Source: Pseudomonadota bacterium
GTDB taxonomy: Bacteria > Desulfobacterota > Anaeroferrophillalia > Anaeroferrophillales > Tharpellaceae
Assembly: GCA_030641485.1 (NCBI GenBank)
Contig: DAOWHJ010000128.1
Location: 1-31,732 of the forward strand
DNA: 31,732 nt
Direction: 5' to 3'
Each line of letters opens with the position of its first letter. Within the stretch, counting starts at the first letter, position 1. The notes below the pieces were generated by a model that had not been told where the DNA came from, searched no databases, and worked only from the letters and a program-made list of their open reading frames with translations. Of the stretch, positions 16,399-23,127 are shown one piece after another. The position numbers were made by a program, and so were the translations under genes.

Positions 16399-17271
16399 AT
16401 GACATTAAGCAGAAAACGTCAGCCCTGCCATTTTCACGGCAATCGCCTCTATTTTGCTCAGGGATGGCAGGAAAAGCTTGAAGAGATCGGCCTCTGCCAG
16501 GGAAGCCGCTGGGATGAACTTGAACCGGGAGAACTGGTCACCTGCAGTAAACGGACGAATGCCTACCGAGTCACTTTAGAGAGCGGCGAAACTGTCTATT
16601 TTAAACGCTACCTCTATTTGGGTAAACCTTTTAAGTTCTACCTACGCCCCAGTGAAACGGCAGTGGAAGTTTTTAGTTATAACGAGATGGCAAAACTCGG
16701 CATTCCCGTCGCCGAGCCTCTGGCAGTCGGTGAAATCCGTCGTTGCGGTTCACTCTTTGCGGCATGCATTGTGACCCGGGGAATTCCAGACACTATGAAC
16801 CTCAAAGACTATGCTATGTACGAGTGGAGTTTGCTTGCGCCAAAATTGCGGCGTGAAGCGTTTATGATGATCTCTGAAACTGTTTGCCGAGATCTGCAAA
16901 CCATGCATAAAGCCCGTTTTTTCCATTTTGACTCTAAATGGCGCAATATTCTAATCCGCAAGAACGAGTCCGAAAAAATTGTTGGACTCTGGTGGATCGA
17001 CAGCCCGCGCGGCAAAAAATTGCCCACCATTCGCTGTGAATACGGCACCATCTACGACCTTGCCAACCTCTGTCGCATGGCTCTCTCATTCCTAAGTCGC
17101 AGTCAACGTTTACGGTTTTTATATAACTATTTAGACCCAAACATGACTCAAAAAGAGGTAAGAATTATCGCCAAAAAAATCAATCGTCACCTACAACGCA
17201 ATCCACCCAAGCTGGCACCAACTTTAGCTTCAAATCAGAAAGTTGAGAAGTCAAGTGATCACACAGTTTGA
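16399..17271 (+). CDS. Lipopolysaccharide kinase-family protein (WaaP/InaA type)
   Basis: This 290-residue cytoplasmic protein has the small protein-kinase-like fold of the WaaP/InaA/KdkA group, which phosphorylates LPS core sugars (heptose or Kdo). Visible landmarks are a beta-3 lysine (Lys69 in VYFKRY), the catalytic loop HFDSKWRN (176-183, Asp178 as likely base) and the metal-binding Asp201 in WWIDSPRG. The usual HRD or HGD catalytic triplet is replaced by HFD. The substrate cannot be read from sequence, but kdsB nearby shows that Kdo is made. The last 13 nt overlap the end of pyrF on the opposite strand. The start ATG at 16399 is about 74 nt past the repeat and lacks a strong ribosome site. 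Confidence 0.85.
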   Translation: MTLSRKRQPCHFHGNRLYFAQGWQEKLEEIGLCQGSRWDELEPGELVTCSKRTNAYRVTLESGETVYFKRYLYLGKPFKFYLRPSETAVEVFSYNEMAKLGIPVAEPLAVGEIRRCGSLFAACIVTRGIPDTMNLKDYAMYEWSLLAPKLRREAFMMISETVCRDLQTMHKARFFHFDSKWRNILIRKNESEKIVGLWWIDSPRGKKLPTIRCEYGTIYDLANLCRMALSFLSRSQRLRFLYNYLDPNMTQKEVRIIAKKINRHLQRNPPKLAPTLASNQKVEKSSDHTV

Positions 17272-18086
17272 GATTTTCTACAGACATTAATTGCATCGCG
17301 CAGTTCAAGAGATGCCCGGCGGGCGGCGGCGGCAAAATCATCACCAGAGCTAGCGTAGATGATCCCCCTCGATGAATTGATCACAAGCCCGCGGCCCTCA
17401 CCATCAAGACCGGCCTTGAGAACCGCTTCAAGATCACCCCCCTGAGCCCCAATTCCGGGTACTAATAACGGAATTTCTCCGACTATTTTTCTGACCTTGG
17501 CGAGTTCATCAGGCCAGGTTGCCCCAACCACCAACAAAATATTCTGATTTTTATTCCAGGAAGTAGCGGCTAATCTGGCAAGCTTCAAATAGAGCGCCTC
17601 ACCATCTATCTCAAGCCCCTGTAAGTCGCCACCACCAGGATTTGAGGTCCGGCAGAGAATAACCACACCTTTCTCGGCATAATTTAAAAAAGGCTCAAGT
17701 GAGTCTCCTCCAAGATAGGGATTGACAGTAACCGCATCAGCCTGATATCGCTCAAATGCTTCAAGTGCGTACTTTTCCGCCGTACTCCCGATATCACCAC
17801 GTTTAGCATCAAGAATAACTGGGATATGAGGGTAGTTTTCCCTTACATAGCTGATAGTCGAAAGCAGTTCAGCCTCCACCCCGCAGGCGGCGTAGTGGGC
17901 AATTTGTGGCTTGTAAGCACAAACCAAGTCGGCGGTAGCATCAATCAGAGCCCGGTTAAAGGCAAAAAAAGGCTCAGCTGATTGACGACACAAATCTGGT
18001 ATACGCTCTAGAACCGGGTCAAGGCCAACACATAAAAGTGAGTTATTTTTATGTTGCGCTAATTCCAATTTTTCTATAAAATTCAT
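17259..18086 (-). CDS. pyrF: Orotidine 5'-phosphate decarboxylase (type 2)
   Basis: This 275-residue enzyme converts OMP to UMP, the last step of de novo pyrimidine synthesis. The active-site signature is DAKRGDIGSTAEKY (93-106), with Asp93, Lys95 and Asp98 as the catalytic residues. The opening LLCVGLDPVLERIP and the length fit the longer type-2 PyrF subfamily rather than the roughly 230-residue E. coli form. GGAG 8 nt before the ATG supports the start. The gene is convergent with, and overlaps by 13 nt, the sugar-kinase gene. It is divergent from the 3D-domain gene with only 29 nt between the starts, so its promoter is probably tightly packed or lies partly within the neighbour. Confidence 0.96.
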   Translation of the reverse strand: MNFIEKLELAQHKNNSLLCVGLDPVLERIPDLCRQSAEPFFAFNRALIDATADLVCAYKPQIAHYAACGVEAELLSTISYVRENYPHIPVILDAKRGDIGSTAEKYALEAFERYQADAVTVNPYLGGDSLEPFLNYAEKGVVILCRTSNPGGGDLQGLEIDGEALYLKLARLAATSWNKNQNILLVVGATWPDELAKVRKIVGEIPLLVPGIGAQGGDLEAVLKAGLDGEGRGLVINSSRGIIYASSGDDFAAAARRASLELRDAINVCRKSQTV

Positions 18087-18115
18087 CGTCTAATCTCCAA
18101 AATCTGGTGTCCATT

Positions 18116-18658
18116 ATGACAGATAAAACTACCCCCCAGTCCTCACAAACTAAACTCAAATCTGGGGTGCTGCTGCTAGGTTTAGTTTTCGTTCTGACCA
18201 CTTTGTGCGCTTGCGGAGGCCGGGGTCGACCTCTGAACGCTGAGACCACCGGCTACTGCGGCTGTGGAAAGTGCTGTGGCTGGGAACGTGGTAGCTGGAA
18301 AGCCCTGAAACTTAACGTTTGGAGCCGCTATAACACAACCGGAAAAAATAGAGGAGAGAAATATAGCGGTCTGACCGCCAGCGGCACGGCACCAAGAGAA
18401 CCCAACCCCGGACTTTTCCTACGCCCCTGGTATCTGCTCTCTCCCTGGCTCTGGTTCCCACATGATGGAACCCTAGCTGCAGACACCCGTCACTACCCAT
18501 TTGGAACCAGGTTTTACATACCCGGTTATGGCTACGGAACGGTTGAAGATCGTGGTTCAGCGATCAAGGGTAAGGCGCGGTTTGACCTCTATTTTAAGTC
18601 TCACAACCAAGCCCTGAAATGGGGTAGAAAAAAACTTGATATTTACAGGGTTGATTAA
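18116..18658 (+). CDS. 3D-domain lipoprotein (putative cell-wall hydrolase fold)
   Basis: The protein is about 180 residues long, with a lipoprotein signal whose lipobox ends TLCAC. A Cys-rich motif, GYCGCGKCCGW, follows. The C-terminal half is a 3D domain, named for three Asp residues, visible in LAADTRHYPFGTRFYIPGY, VEDRGSAIKG and RFDLYF. 3D domains share the double-psi barrel of MltA-type lytic transglycosylases, so peptidoglycan binding or cleavage is likely, though not shown. The ATG at 18116 is chosen; an in-frame GTG at 18107 would add three residues. Its 5' end faces pyrF across 29 nt. A hairpin repeat 55 nt past the stop may end the transcript. Confidence 0.85.
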   Translation: MTDKTTPQSSQTKLKSGVLLLGLVFVLTTLCACGGRGRPLNAETTGYCGCGKCCGWERGSWKALKLNVWSRYNTTGKNRGEKYSGLTASGTAPREPNPGLFLRPWYLLSPWLWFPHDGTLAADTRHYPFGTRFYIPGYGYGTVEDRGSAIKGKARFDLYFKSHNQALKWGRKKLDIYRVD

Positions 18659-18712
18659 TTCCACTAAACATACTATAATAGTTTTATTGTAGAGATTAAA
18701 GTAACAACTTTT

Positions 18713-18779
18713 TTTAGCCACAGACAACCCCGGACAAAAGCCCTTTGTCAGTGTGAGTCAGTGTGGGTCTGTGGCTAAA
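18713..18779. repeat. Hairpin repeat with 13-bp perfect arms
   Basis: TTTAGCCACAGAC (18713-18725) and GTCTGTGGCTAAA (18767-18779) are exact reverse complements. Inside lies a second hairpin, GACAAA (18733-18738) with TTTGTC (18744-18749). Repeats with GCCACAGAC-type ends are common in intergenic DNA of many bacteria. It follows the 3D lipoprotein gene and could act as a terminator, although no T-run follows the outer stem. Confidence 0.65.
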
Positions 18780-18884
18780 CATTAGAACGTAACATGCAAT
18801 GTCTTCACACCCCACGGGAACTTCATCCGGACGTAAAAAGTCACGGTATAACTAAATAAAAATTGAGTAAAAAAGGAGAAACTG

Positions 18885-19085
18885 ATGAAAGGAATTTTGA
18901 TAGTTGCTGGTGTAGTTTTCGCCTGGTATTTGCTCCAGGCCCATATTCTACCAAGGATGGGAATTTCGACCTGAATGCGCCCTGCCTGCCAGGTGGCCGG
19001 TCCAAAAAAAAAGAAGTTAGCCAATGCTGACCCTAAAACTGAAACAGCTCAAGTTAAAAACCAGAACCCACCCAAAACCGATTGA
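18885..19085 (+). CDS. Candidate small membrane selenoprotein (in-frame TGA), or 29-aa membrane peptide
   Basis: An ATG at 18885 with a strong GGAG ribosome site 6 nt upstream opens a frame for 29 residues: one membrane helix (ILIVAGVVFAWYLL) and then ILPRMGIST. A TGA follows at 18972-18974. The same frame then stays open for 36 more codons (MRPACQVAG, then a Lys-rich hydrophilic tail) to a TGA at 19083-19085, only 21 nt before the next gene. Read through, TGA would be residue 30 in an X-M-R-P-A-C motif that resembles a Cys/Cys or Sec/Cys pair. A possible stem follows (18982-18987 with 18991-18996, loop GCC). Alternatives are a real stop giving a 29-residue peptide, two coupled small ORFs (TGA ATG), or a Cys-to-stop mutation. 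I do not recognise the family. Confidence 0.45.
18982..18996 (+). promoter_or_regulatory. Possible bSECIS-like stem-loop after in-frame TGA
   Basis: CTGCCT (18982-18987) can pair with AGGTGG (18991-18996) using four Watson-Crick and two G-U pairs, leaving the loop GCC with G first. The loop begins 14 nt after the TGA. Bacterial SECIS elements need a stem close behind the UGA and a G early in the loop. The spacing here is at or slightly under the usual range and the stem is short, so the support is weak. Confidence 0.25.
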
Positions 19086-19106
19086 TCTGACCAAGAGGTA
19101 ACGACA

Positions 19107-19535
19107 ATGACTCACAGTGACGCTGGTAATTACGCCGCGAAACACAAAGACCAGTCAATCCCAAGCAAATTGAATGAAGCGATAAGTGCCGCTCTCGTAG
19201 ATAACCGCTTAAGCTGCAGCAGAGCCCACCAACTCGCCCAAGATTTGGGCTTCACCCCAATAGAGGTTGGCCGAGCCGCTGATCTAATGGAGGTGCACCT
19301 CACCGGGTGCCAGCTTGGCCTCTTTGGTCATGGAAAAAAAGAGAAGGTCAAAACAACAACAGTAACAGACCCGAAGCTTGAAAAAGTCCTGCAGGAAAAC
19401 CTGTACAAAGGTTCTCTGGACTGCTTGAAGGCGTGGGAGATAGCCTCCGAGTTCAACCTGAAAAAAACTGACCTCATGACGGCCTGTGATGCGTGCGAGA
19501 TAAAGATAACCCCCTGTCAACTTGGTGCTTTTTAG
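19107..19535 (+). CDS. Uncharacterised Cys-containing protein with two repeated domains
   Basis: This 142-residue soluble protein consists of two related helical units (about 24-74 and 88-142). Each opens with a Ser/Asp-Cys pair (LSCSRAHQLAQ, LDCLKAWEIAS) and ends with a Cys-Gln-Leu-Gly motif (TGCQLGLFG, TPCQLGAF). The helix-turn-helix-like spacing in each unit and the paired cysteines suggest metal binding, a redox role or nucleic-acid binding; none is proven. I cannot place it in a named family. AGAGG about 8 nt before the ATG supports the start. It lies 21 nt after the TGA-interrupted membrane ORF, so both are probably cotranscribed. The last codons run into a long inverted repeat. Confidence 0.75.
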   Translation: MTHSDAGNYAAKHKDQSIPSKLNEAISAALVDNRLSCSRAHQLAQDLGFTPIEVGRAADLMEVHLTGCQLGLFGHGKKEKVKTTTVTDPKLEKVLQENLYKGSLDCLKAWEIASEFNLKKTDLMTACDACEIKITPCQLGAF

Positions 19536-19760
19536 GAGACTACCCGAGAATGCTCTTTTCCCTCAGCTCTTCGTTATTTTTTTCAAATAATGCTCGAAGC
19601 TTTGCATAAGTTTTTTCATCAGAACGTTCCTTCGGAACAACCTGTGAAACACTTTATACTAATGTTTAAGTTGCGACCGTAGGGAGTGCCCTTGCGGTAC
19701 GCTTTATTTGAAAAAAATGCCTCGATCTGAGAAAAAATTTCTATTCTCGGATAGCCTCCT
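19534..19760. repeat. 227-bp imperfect palindrome containing two inverted copies of a gene 3' end
   Basis: The outer arms, 19534-19551 and 19743-19760, match in reverse complement at 16 of 18 positions, and similarity continues inward for about 65 nt. On the minus strand the left arm reads as a C-terminus ending LFEKNNEELREKSILG and a stop at 19540-19542. The right arm reads on the plus strand as a decayed version (ALFEKN, internal TGA, then SILG and TAG at 19752-19754). The centre holds a smaller hairpin, 19673-19702, around GGGAGTGCCCTTG, which also occurs near 24081. It sits between convergent genes and may also terminate both. Confidence 0.55.
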
Positions 19761-19761
19761 T

Positions 19762-20181
19762 TTAGGCAAGCTCACGCAGGGCAATGAGTTGCTCTTTCTT
19801 AACCTCATCAACAATCCAGGTACAGGCCTTAAAGGCATCGCCGCGGGTGGCCGCCGAACAGATCACCATTAGCACATCTCCACCACGCTCAACCTCACCC
19901 AAACGATGGAGAATATAGATCCGATGAAGAATAAATTTCCAACTCGCATCAATCGCAATTGTGCGTAACCCCTCACAGACATCATCAACTAAGGCATCAA
20001 GACTAACCACCCGAAAATCAGCCAAAACTTTGCCCGGATATTTAACCCGTCCGTGGTGCATCACTATGGTTCCGGTCGCATCACTCTCTCCGGTAATAAA
20101 CTGGGAATAGATATCGGCAACCGCAAACCTTTCAGTTGCCACCGCCACTTCAATATCCGCCTCTTTTCTAAAATGTCCCAT
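19762..20181 (-). CDS. Divergent MoaE-family protein
   Basis: This 139-residue protein resembles the large subunit of molybdopterin synthase, which with MoaD inserts sulfur into precursor Z. Family landmarks are GTIVMHHGRV near the N-terminal third and HRLGEVERGGDVLMVICSAA in the middle. The C-terminal active-site region is altered. Where the family has HR followed by a lysine helix and a PIWKKE-type motif, this protein has TRGDAFKACTWIVDEVKKE and then LIALRE, so one of the two conserved catalytic lysines seems to be missing. It may have lost or changed activity. It begins 2 nt after the HNH gene and belongs to the kdsB-HNH-moaE-like operon. No MoaD gene is in the window. Confidence 0.75.
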   Translation of the reverse strand: MGHFRKEADIEVAVATERFAVADIYSQFITGESDATGTIVMHHGRVKYPGKVLADFRVVSLDALVDDVCEGLRTIAIDASWKFILHRIYILHRLGEVERGGDVLMVICSAATRGDAFKACTWIVDEVKKEQLIALRELA

Positions 20182-20183
20182 TT

Positions 20184-20468
20184 TTAAAGACCCTCCAAAA
20201 TCATCTCTACAGGAGTTTTGTATTGCTTTTGGTTGTTACACTCTTTACAACAAGGCACCACATTTCCTTTAACACTACGCCCCCCCCGTGAGAGCGGTAC
20301 AATATGATCCATGGTTAACTCGTGGGCCGCAAAATGCTGCTGACAATAGTGACAGCGGCCTTTTTGGAGCAGGCGCTGCCAGAAATGGCCGCTTCGCAGC
20401 TGCCGAGCCTTCTCGCGCTCACGCTTGATATGCCCCTCATCCTTGTCCATTTCAATCCAGTCACTCAT
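20184..20468 (-). CDS. HNH endonuclease-family protein
   Basis: This protein of about 94 residues carries a compact HNH nuclease domain: zinc-binding CHYC, the catalytic DHIVPLSRGG with its His, an Asn in KGNVVPCC, and the second zinc pair CKEC. The N-terminus is charged and helical. Stand-alone HNH proteins of this size are common in bacterial chromosomes; their targets are mostly unknown, and the genes are not necessarily mobile. The ATG at 20466-20468 is preferred. An in-frame TTG at 20475-20477 overlaps the kdsB stop (TTGA) and would add three residues. The tight packing with kdsB and the moaE-like gene argues for a resident operon gene rather than a recent insertion. Confidence 0.85.
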   Translation of the reverse strand: MSDWIEMDKDEGHIKREREKARQLRSGHFWQRLLQKGRCHYCQQHFAAHELTMDHIVPLSRGGRSVKGNVVPCCKECNNQKQYKTPVEMILEGL

Positions 20469-20473
20469 AATTC

Positions 20474-21268
20474 TCAATAACCATCCCGAATTTCAGACTT
20501 CCCCGGCCACTTGGCCGCAAACCGCTCCAACTCTTCGGGCGTATCAATTCCAGACCAGGGGGAACTGCATTCGACCATTTCAATCGCAAAACCATTTTCG
20601 AGCCAGTGCAACTGTTCAAGATTTTCGGCCGCAGCCAGCACCCCCGGCTTCAACAAACTCAATCCGCGTAAAAAAGCGCCACTGTAACCATAAATACCAA
20701 GATGCTGACGTACCGGTAAACCGCCCTGCAAAAAGCTTGAAGTACTAATTTTTTCACCTTGAAAAAATGGTATCGAAGCGCGGGAAAAATAGAGCGCCCG
20801 ACCAGACAAATCAGTAACCACTTTCACAACATGGGGTGAGTTGTAATCAGCAGCACTCGACAAGGGTGCCGCCGCGGAAACCACCAGGTCGGGGTTGCCC
20901 CGCTCGATGAGAAGTGCAATAAGCCGTTCCACGAGCTCTGACTCAATTCCGGGTTCATCGCCTTGAACATTAATAAACCACTCTACCTGCGGATTACGCT
21001 GGGCAACCTCGGCTAGTCGTTCCGTACCGCTACGGTGGTGTTCGGCAGTCATCTCAACTCGACCACCATAAGATTCAACGACCTTAGCAATCCGCTGATC
21101 GTCAGTGGCAACTACAACCTGACATCGCCAACGAACCGCCTGACAAGCCTTAAGGACCCAGGCAACCATCGGTCGATCATGCAAACTGGCCAGTGGTTTA
21201 CCGGGAAAGCGCTGCGCCTGAAAACGAGCTGGTATAACAATCCAAACTTCACTGTTCATACTCTTCAT
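20474..21268 (-). CDS. kdsB: 3-deoxy-manno-octulosonate cytidylyltransferase (CMP-Kdo synthetase)
   Basis: This 264-residue cytoplasmic enzyme activates Kdo with CTP for lipid A-core assembly. The nucleotide-binding opening is IPARFQAQRFPGKPL; further hallmarks are ATDDQRI, HRSGTERLAE and NVQGDEPGIE, which holds the metal-binding Asp. The length fits KdsB (about 250 residues). Two ATGs, at 21266 and 21257, could serve as start and neither has a convincing ribosome site. It is the first gene of a minus-strand operon with the HNH and moaE-like genes, and is divergent from the gene at 21437. It shows that the organism makes Kdo-containing LPS, in line with lpxA and fabZ at the window end. Confidence 0.96.
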   Translation of the reverse strand: MKSMNSEVWIVIPARFQAQRFPGKPLASLHDRPMVAWVLKACQAVRWRCQVVVATDDQRIAKVVESYGGRVEMTAEHHRSGTERLAEVAQRNPQVEWFINVQGDEPGIESELVERLIALLIERGNPDLVVSAAAPLSSAADYNSPHVVKVVTDLSGRALYFSRASIPFFQGEKISTSSFLQGGLPVRQHLGIYGYSGAFLRGLSLLKPGVLAAAENLEQLHWLENGFAIEMVECSSPWSGIDTPEELERFAAKWPGKSEIRDGY

Positions 21269-21436
21269 ACTATTTTTTTAACACATCAGTCCAAAAAGTT
21301 CTAGTTCATACAACTATCCCCCCCTTAATTTACACGTAAAAAAAATAAAAACAAGCCTGAAAATAAAAAAAACTTGACAACTATTCGACTTTTCACTACC
21401 TATTATCGCAAATTATTTGACTGGAGGATATAAAGA
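21269..21436. promoter_or_regulatory. Divergent promoter region between kdsB and the Lys-rich protein gene
   Basis: This AT-rich 168-nt gap has no gene. On the plus strand TTGACA (21374-21379) and TATTAT (21401-21406) resemble -35 and -10 boxes, but the spacing of 21 nt is longer than usual, so the pairing is uncertain. GGAGG at 21423-21427 is the ribosome site for the gene at 21437. Confidence 0.3.
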
Positions 21437-21988
21437 ATGGCGAATCCCACATTTGAGAAAATCAACTATCAGGTCGGCAAACTGTGCCGTTTAGGTAGTC
21501 GCAAAGCTAAACTGATGGCAATCAGCAACCGCCGCAAACAGCAGCTACGCCACTTGGGAGAGAGAATTTACATCTTCAAGACCCTGCAACAAGATGAGGA
21601 CATCTGGGAAAAAGATGAAATTTCCCAACTCATGCTCACGATTGCTGATCTTGACCAGGAACAGGAGATGCTGATTGATGAGATCAACGAAATTAAGGCT
21701 GAAAGCCCACCAGAAGATCTCTGCAGTAAATCCCAGGAAGAAAACTTAGCCCCTGAAGCTGATGCTGAGGCCTCTGTAGCACAAACGCCAAAGACCGAAA
21801 GCAAAGCCGCCAAGGTTGAAGTAAAAACCAAACCTGAGGCTAAACTAGAAATAAAAAAAGAAGAGAAGAAAAGCGCGGTCACAGCGGAAAAGAAAGATAC
21901 TGCAGCTGCGACCAAACCCAAAACCCCACGCAAAAAAGCAACCCCCAGCAAAAGTAAAGCTAAGACCGTAAAAAAAGATGAGGCTTAA
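21437..21988 (+). CDS. Lys/Ala/Glu-rich protein with coiled coil and histone H1-like tail
   Basis: This 183-residue protein begins with a basic helical segment (about 1-48), then an acidic coiled coil (about 50-90, with QDEDIWEKDEISQLML). The low-complexity C-terminal half is dominated by Lys, Ala, Pro and Glu and ends in repeats such as PRKKATPSKSKAK. Tails like this are found in bacterial histone H1-like and AT-hook proteins and bind nucleic acid through charge, so DNA or RNA binding is likely; a specific job is unknown. GGAGG 9 nt upstream supports the ATG. It is followed by a clear intrinsic terminator at 22085-22125, so it is probably transcribed alone. Confidence 0.8.
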   Translation: MANPTFEKINYQVGKLCRLGSRKAKLMAISNRRKQQLRHLGERIYIFKTLQQDEDIWEKDEISQLMLTIADLDQEQEMLIDEINEIKAESPPEDLCSKSQEENLAPEADAEASVAQTPKTESKAAKVEVKTKPEAKLEIKKEEKKSAVTAEKKDTAAATKPKTPRKKATPSKSKAKTVKKDEA

Positions 21989-22084
21989 GAGCTAAGCCCC
22001 AACTGCCGATTGAGTCTGACTTATCAATGCCCGTAAAAAAATCTGCAGCAAAGCCGGAAGATCGGACAGTTTTAATCAAGCATA

Positions 22085-22125
22085 AAGCCCAACATTTCCA
22101 GTTATTAGGGAAGTTGGGCTTTTTT
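22085..22125 (+). terminator. Intrinsic terminator
   Basis: AAGCCCAAC (22085-22093) pairs with GTTGGGCTT (22113-22121) and is followed by a run of T to 22125. The 19-nt loop is somewhat long but the stem and T-run are typical. It sits about 100 nt past the stop of the Lys-rich protein gene and ends that transcript. Confidence 0.75.
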
Positions 22126-22357
22126 CAATTTACGATGGCATCAATTTATAGATTTTCAAAAAACTACTCGGCCAAAATCGGTATAGAAATCCATAAATCT
22201 GGGGCCTGAATTAAGCGATTTTCGTTGCTTCATCCGTTCTCTTTGTGGTAAAGGAGCGATTCCTTGAAAAAATTAGCTTTTTCAAGGCTTTATTAAAGCA
22301 TTCTCATGATTTGAACACTTTTAAAACCGACTATTTCCCAAAGGAGAAAGTTAGAAA
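22126..22357. other. Leader region of the TPR membrane protein gene, with hairpin
   Basis: No gene was found. CCTTGAAAAA (22262-22271) and TTTTTCAAGG (22278-22287) form a 10-bp perfect hairpin with a 6-nt loop. It lies in the probable 5' leader of the gene at 22358 and could be a weak terminator or an mRNA-stability stem. AAGGAG (22341-22346) is the ribosome site for that gene, 11 nt before its ATG. Confidence 0.45.
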
Positions 22358-23041
22358 ATGTCTAAAGGAAAAATTTCTGTCCGCCGTGAACTGCGTGAGC
22401 CTGATGCTTTTATCAAAACAACCTACTCAGCTCTTGATTACGTCAAAAAACACCGCAAACTGGTCTCAATCGTTGCGGTTGTCCTGATCTCTCTAGGAGT
22501 TACAGCAATCGCTGGTTCATGGTACATCAGTGACCGTGATAAAAATGCCCGCCAACTACTTAATCAGGTGGTATTAACCCTTGAGCAAGATCCAAATGCT
22601 GCAGTCAACAGTACCAGCGAGCCCCTGCAAGCCATCTCCACATCCTACAGCAGCACCATTGTTGGACCAGTCGCCAACTATTTGAGTGCAAACCAACAAT
22701 ACCGGGCGGGACAGCTTGATGCCGCGGCCAAAATCTACCAAAACAATAAAAAAGGTCCAGGACGACACCTTCAGGAATTGCAACGCTTCGGCATCGCAGC
22801 AATCCACTTCCAAAAACTGGAGTATGCTGATTGCATCTCGATCCTTGAAAAAATGCAATCTGAGCAAAGCTTCCTCAACGAAGACCTTTATGTTCTCCTG
22901 GGCTTGAGTTACGAAAAAAGTAAACAACCAGAAAAAGCAGTCGCAACATATGAAAATATGATTCAACTCCTACAAAATTCATTTTTCAAGCCTTGGGCAG
23001 AAGAGCGTTTACTGGGACTTCGCAACCGCACTAAATCATAG
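22358..23041 (+). CDS. Membrane-anchored TPR-like protein (YfgM-like)
   Basis: The 227 residues start with a short cytoplasmic segment, followed by one membrane helix (about 36-56, VSIVAVVLISLGVTAIAGSW). The outer part is a TPR-like helical domain (about 60-220), with segments such as YRAGQLDAAAKIYQ and SYEKSKQPEKAVATYENM. The layout resembles YfgM-type ancillary proteins of the Sec translocon/BAM area, but the similarity is structural and the assignment is loose. AAGGAG upstream supports the ATG. The next gene, another TPR protein with a lipobox, starts 86 nt further on, so the two may work together in the envelope. Confidence 0.78.
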   Translation: MSKGKISVRRELREPDAFIKTTYSALDYVKKHRKLVSIVAVVLISLGVTAIAGSWYISDRDKNARQLLNQVVLTLEQDPNAAVNSTSEPLQAISTSYSSTIVGPVANYLSANQQYRAGQLDAAAKIYQNNKKGPGRHLQELQRFGIAAIHFQKLEYADCISILEKMQSEQSFLNEDLYVLLGLSYEKSKQPEKAVATYENMIQLLQNSFFKPWAEERLLGLRNRTKS

Positions 23042-23127
23042 GTATCGATACTATTGATTTATATTTTTAAGGTATGTGGTGAACACATAACCGAATATAA
23101 AGTAGTTTTTATCAGGAATTTCATTCT

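Noticed and set aside
22027..22209. A 60-residue frame after the Lys-rich protein gene
   Set aside because: The intrinsic terminator lies inside it and there is no ribosome site.
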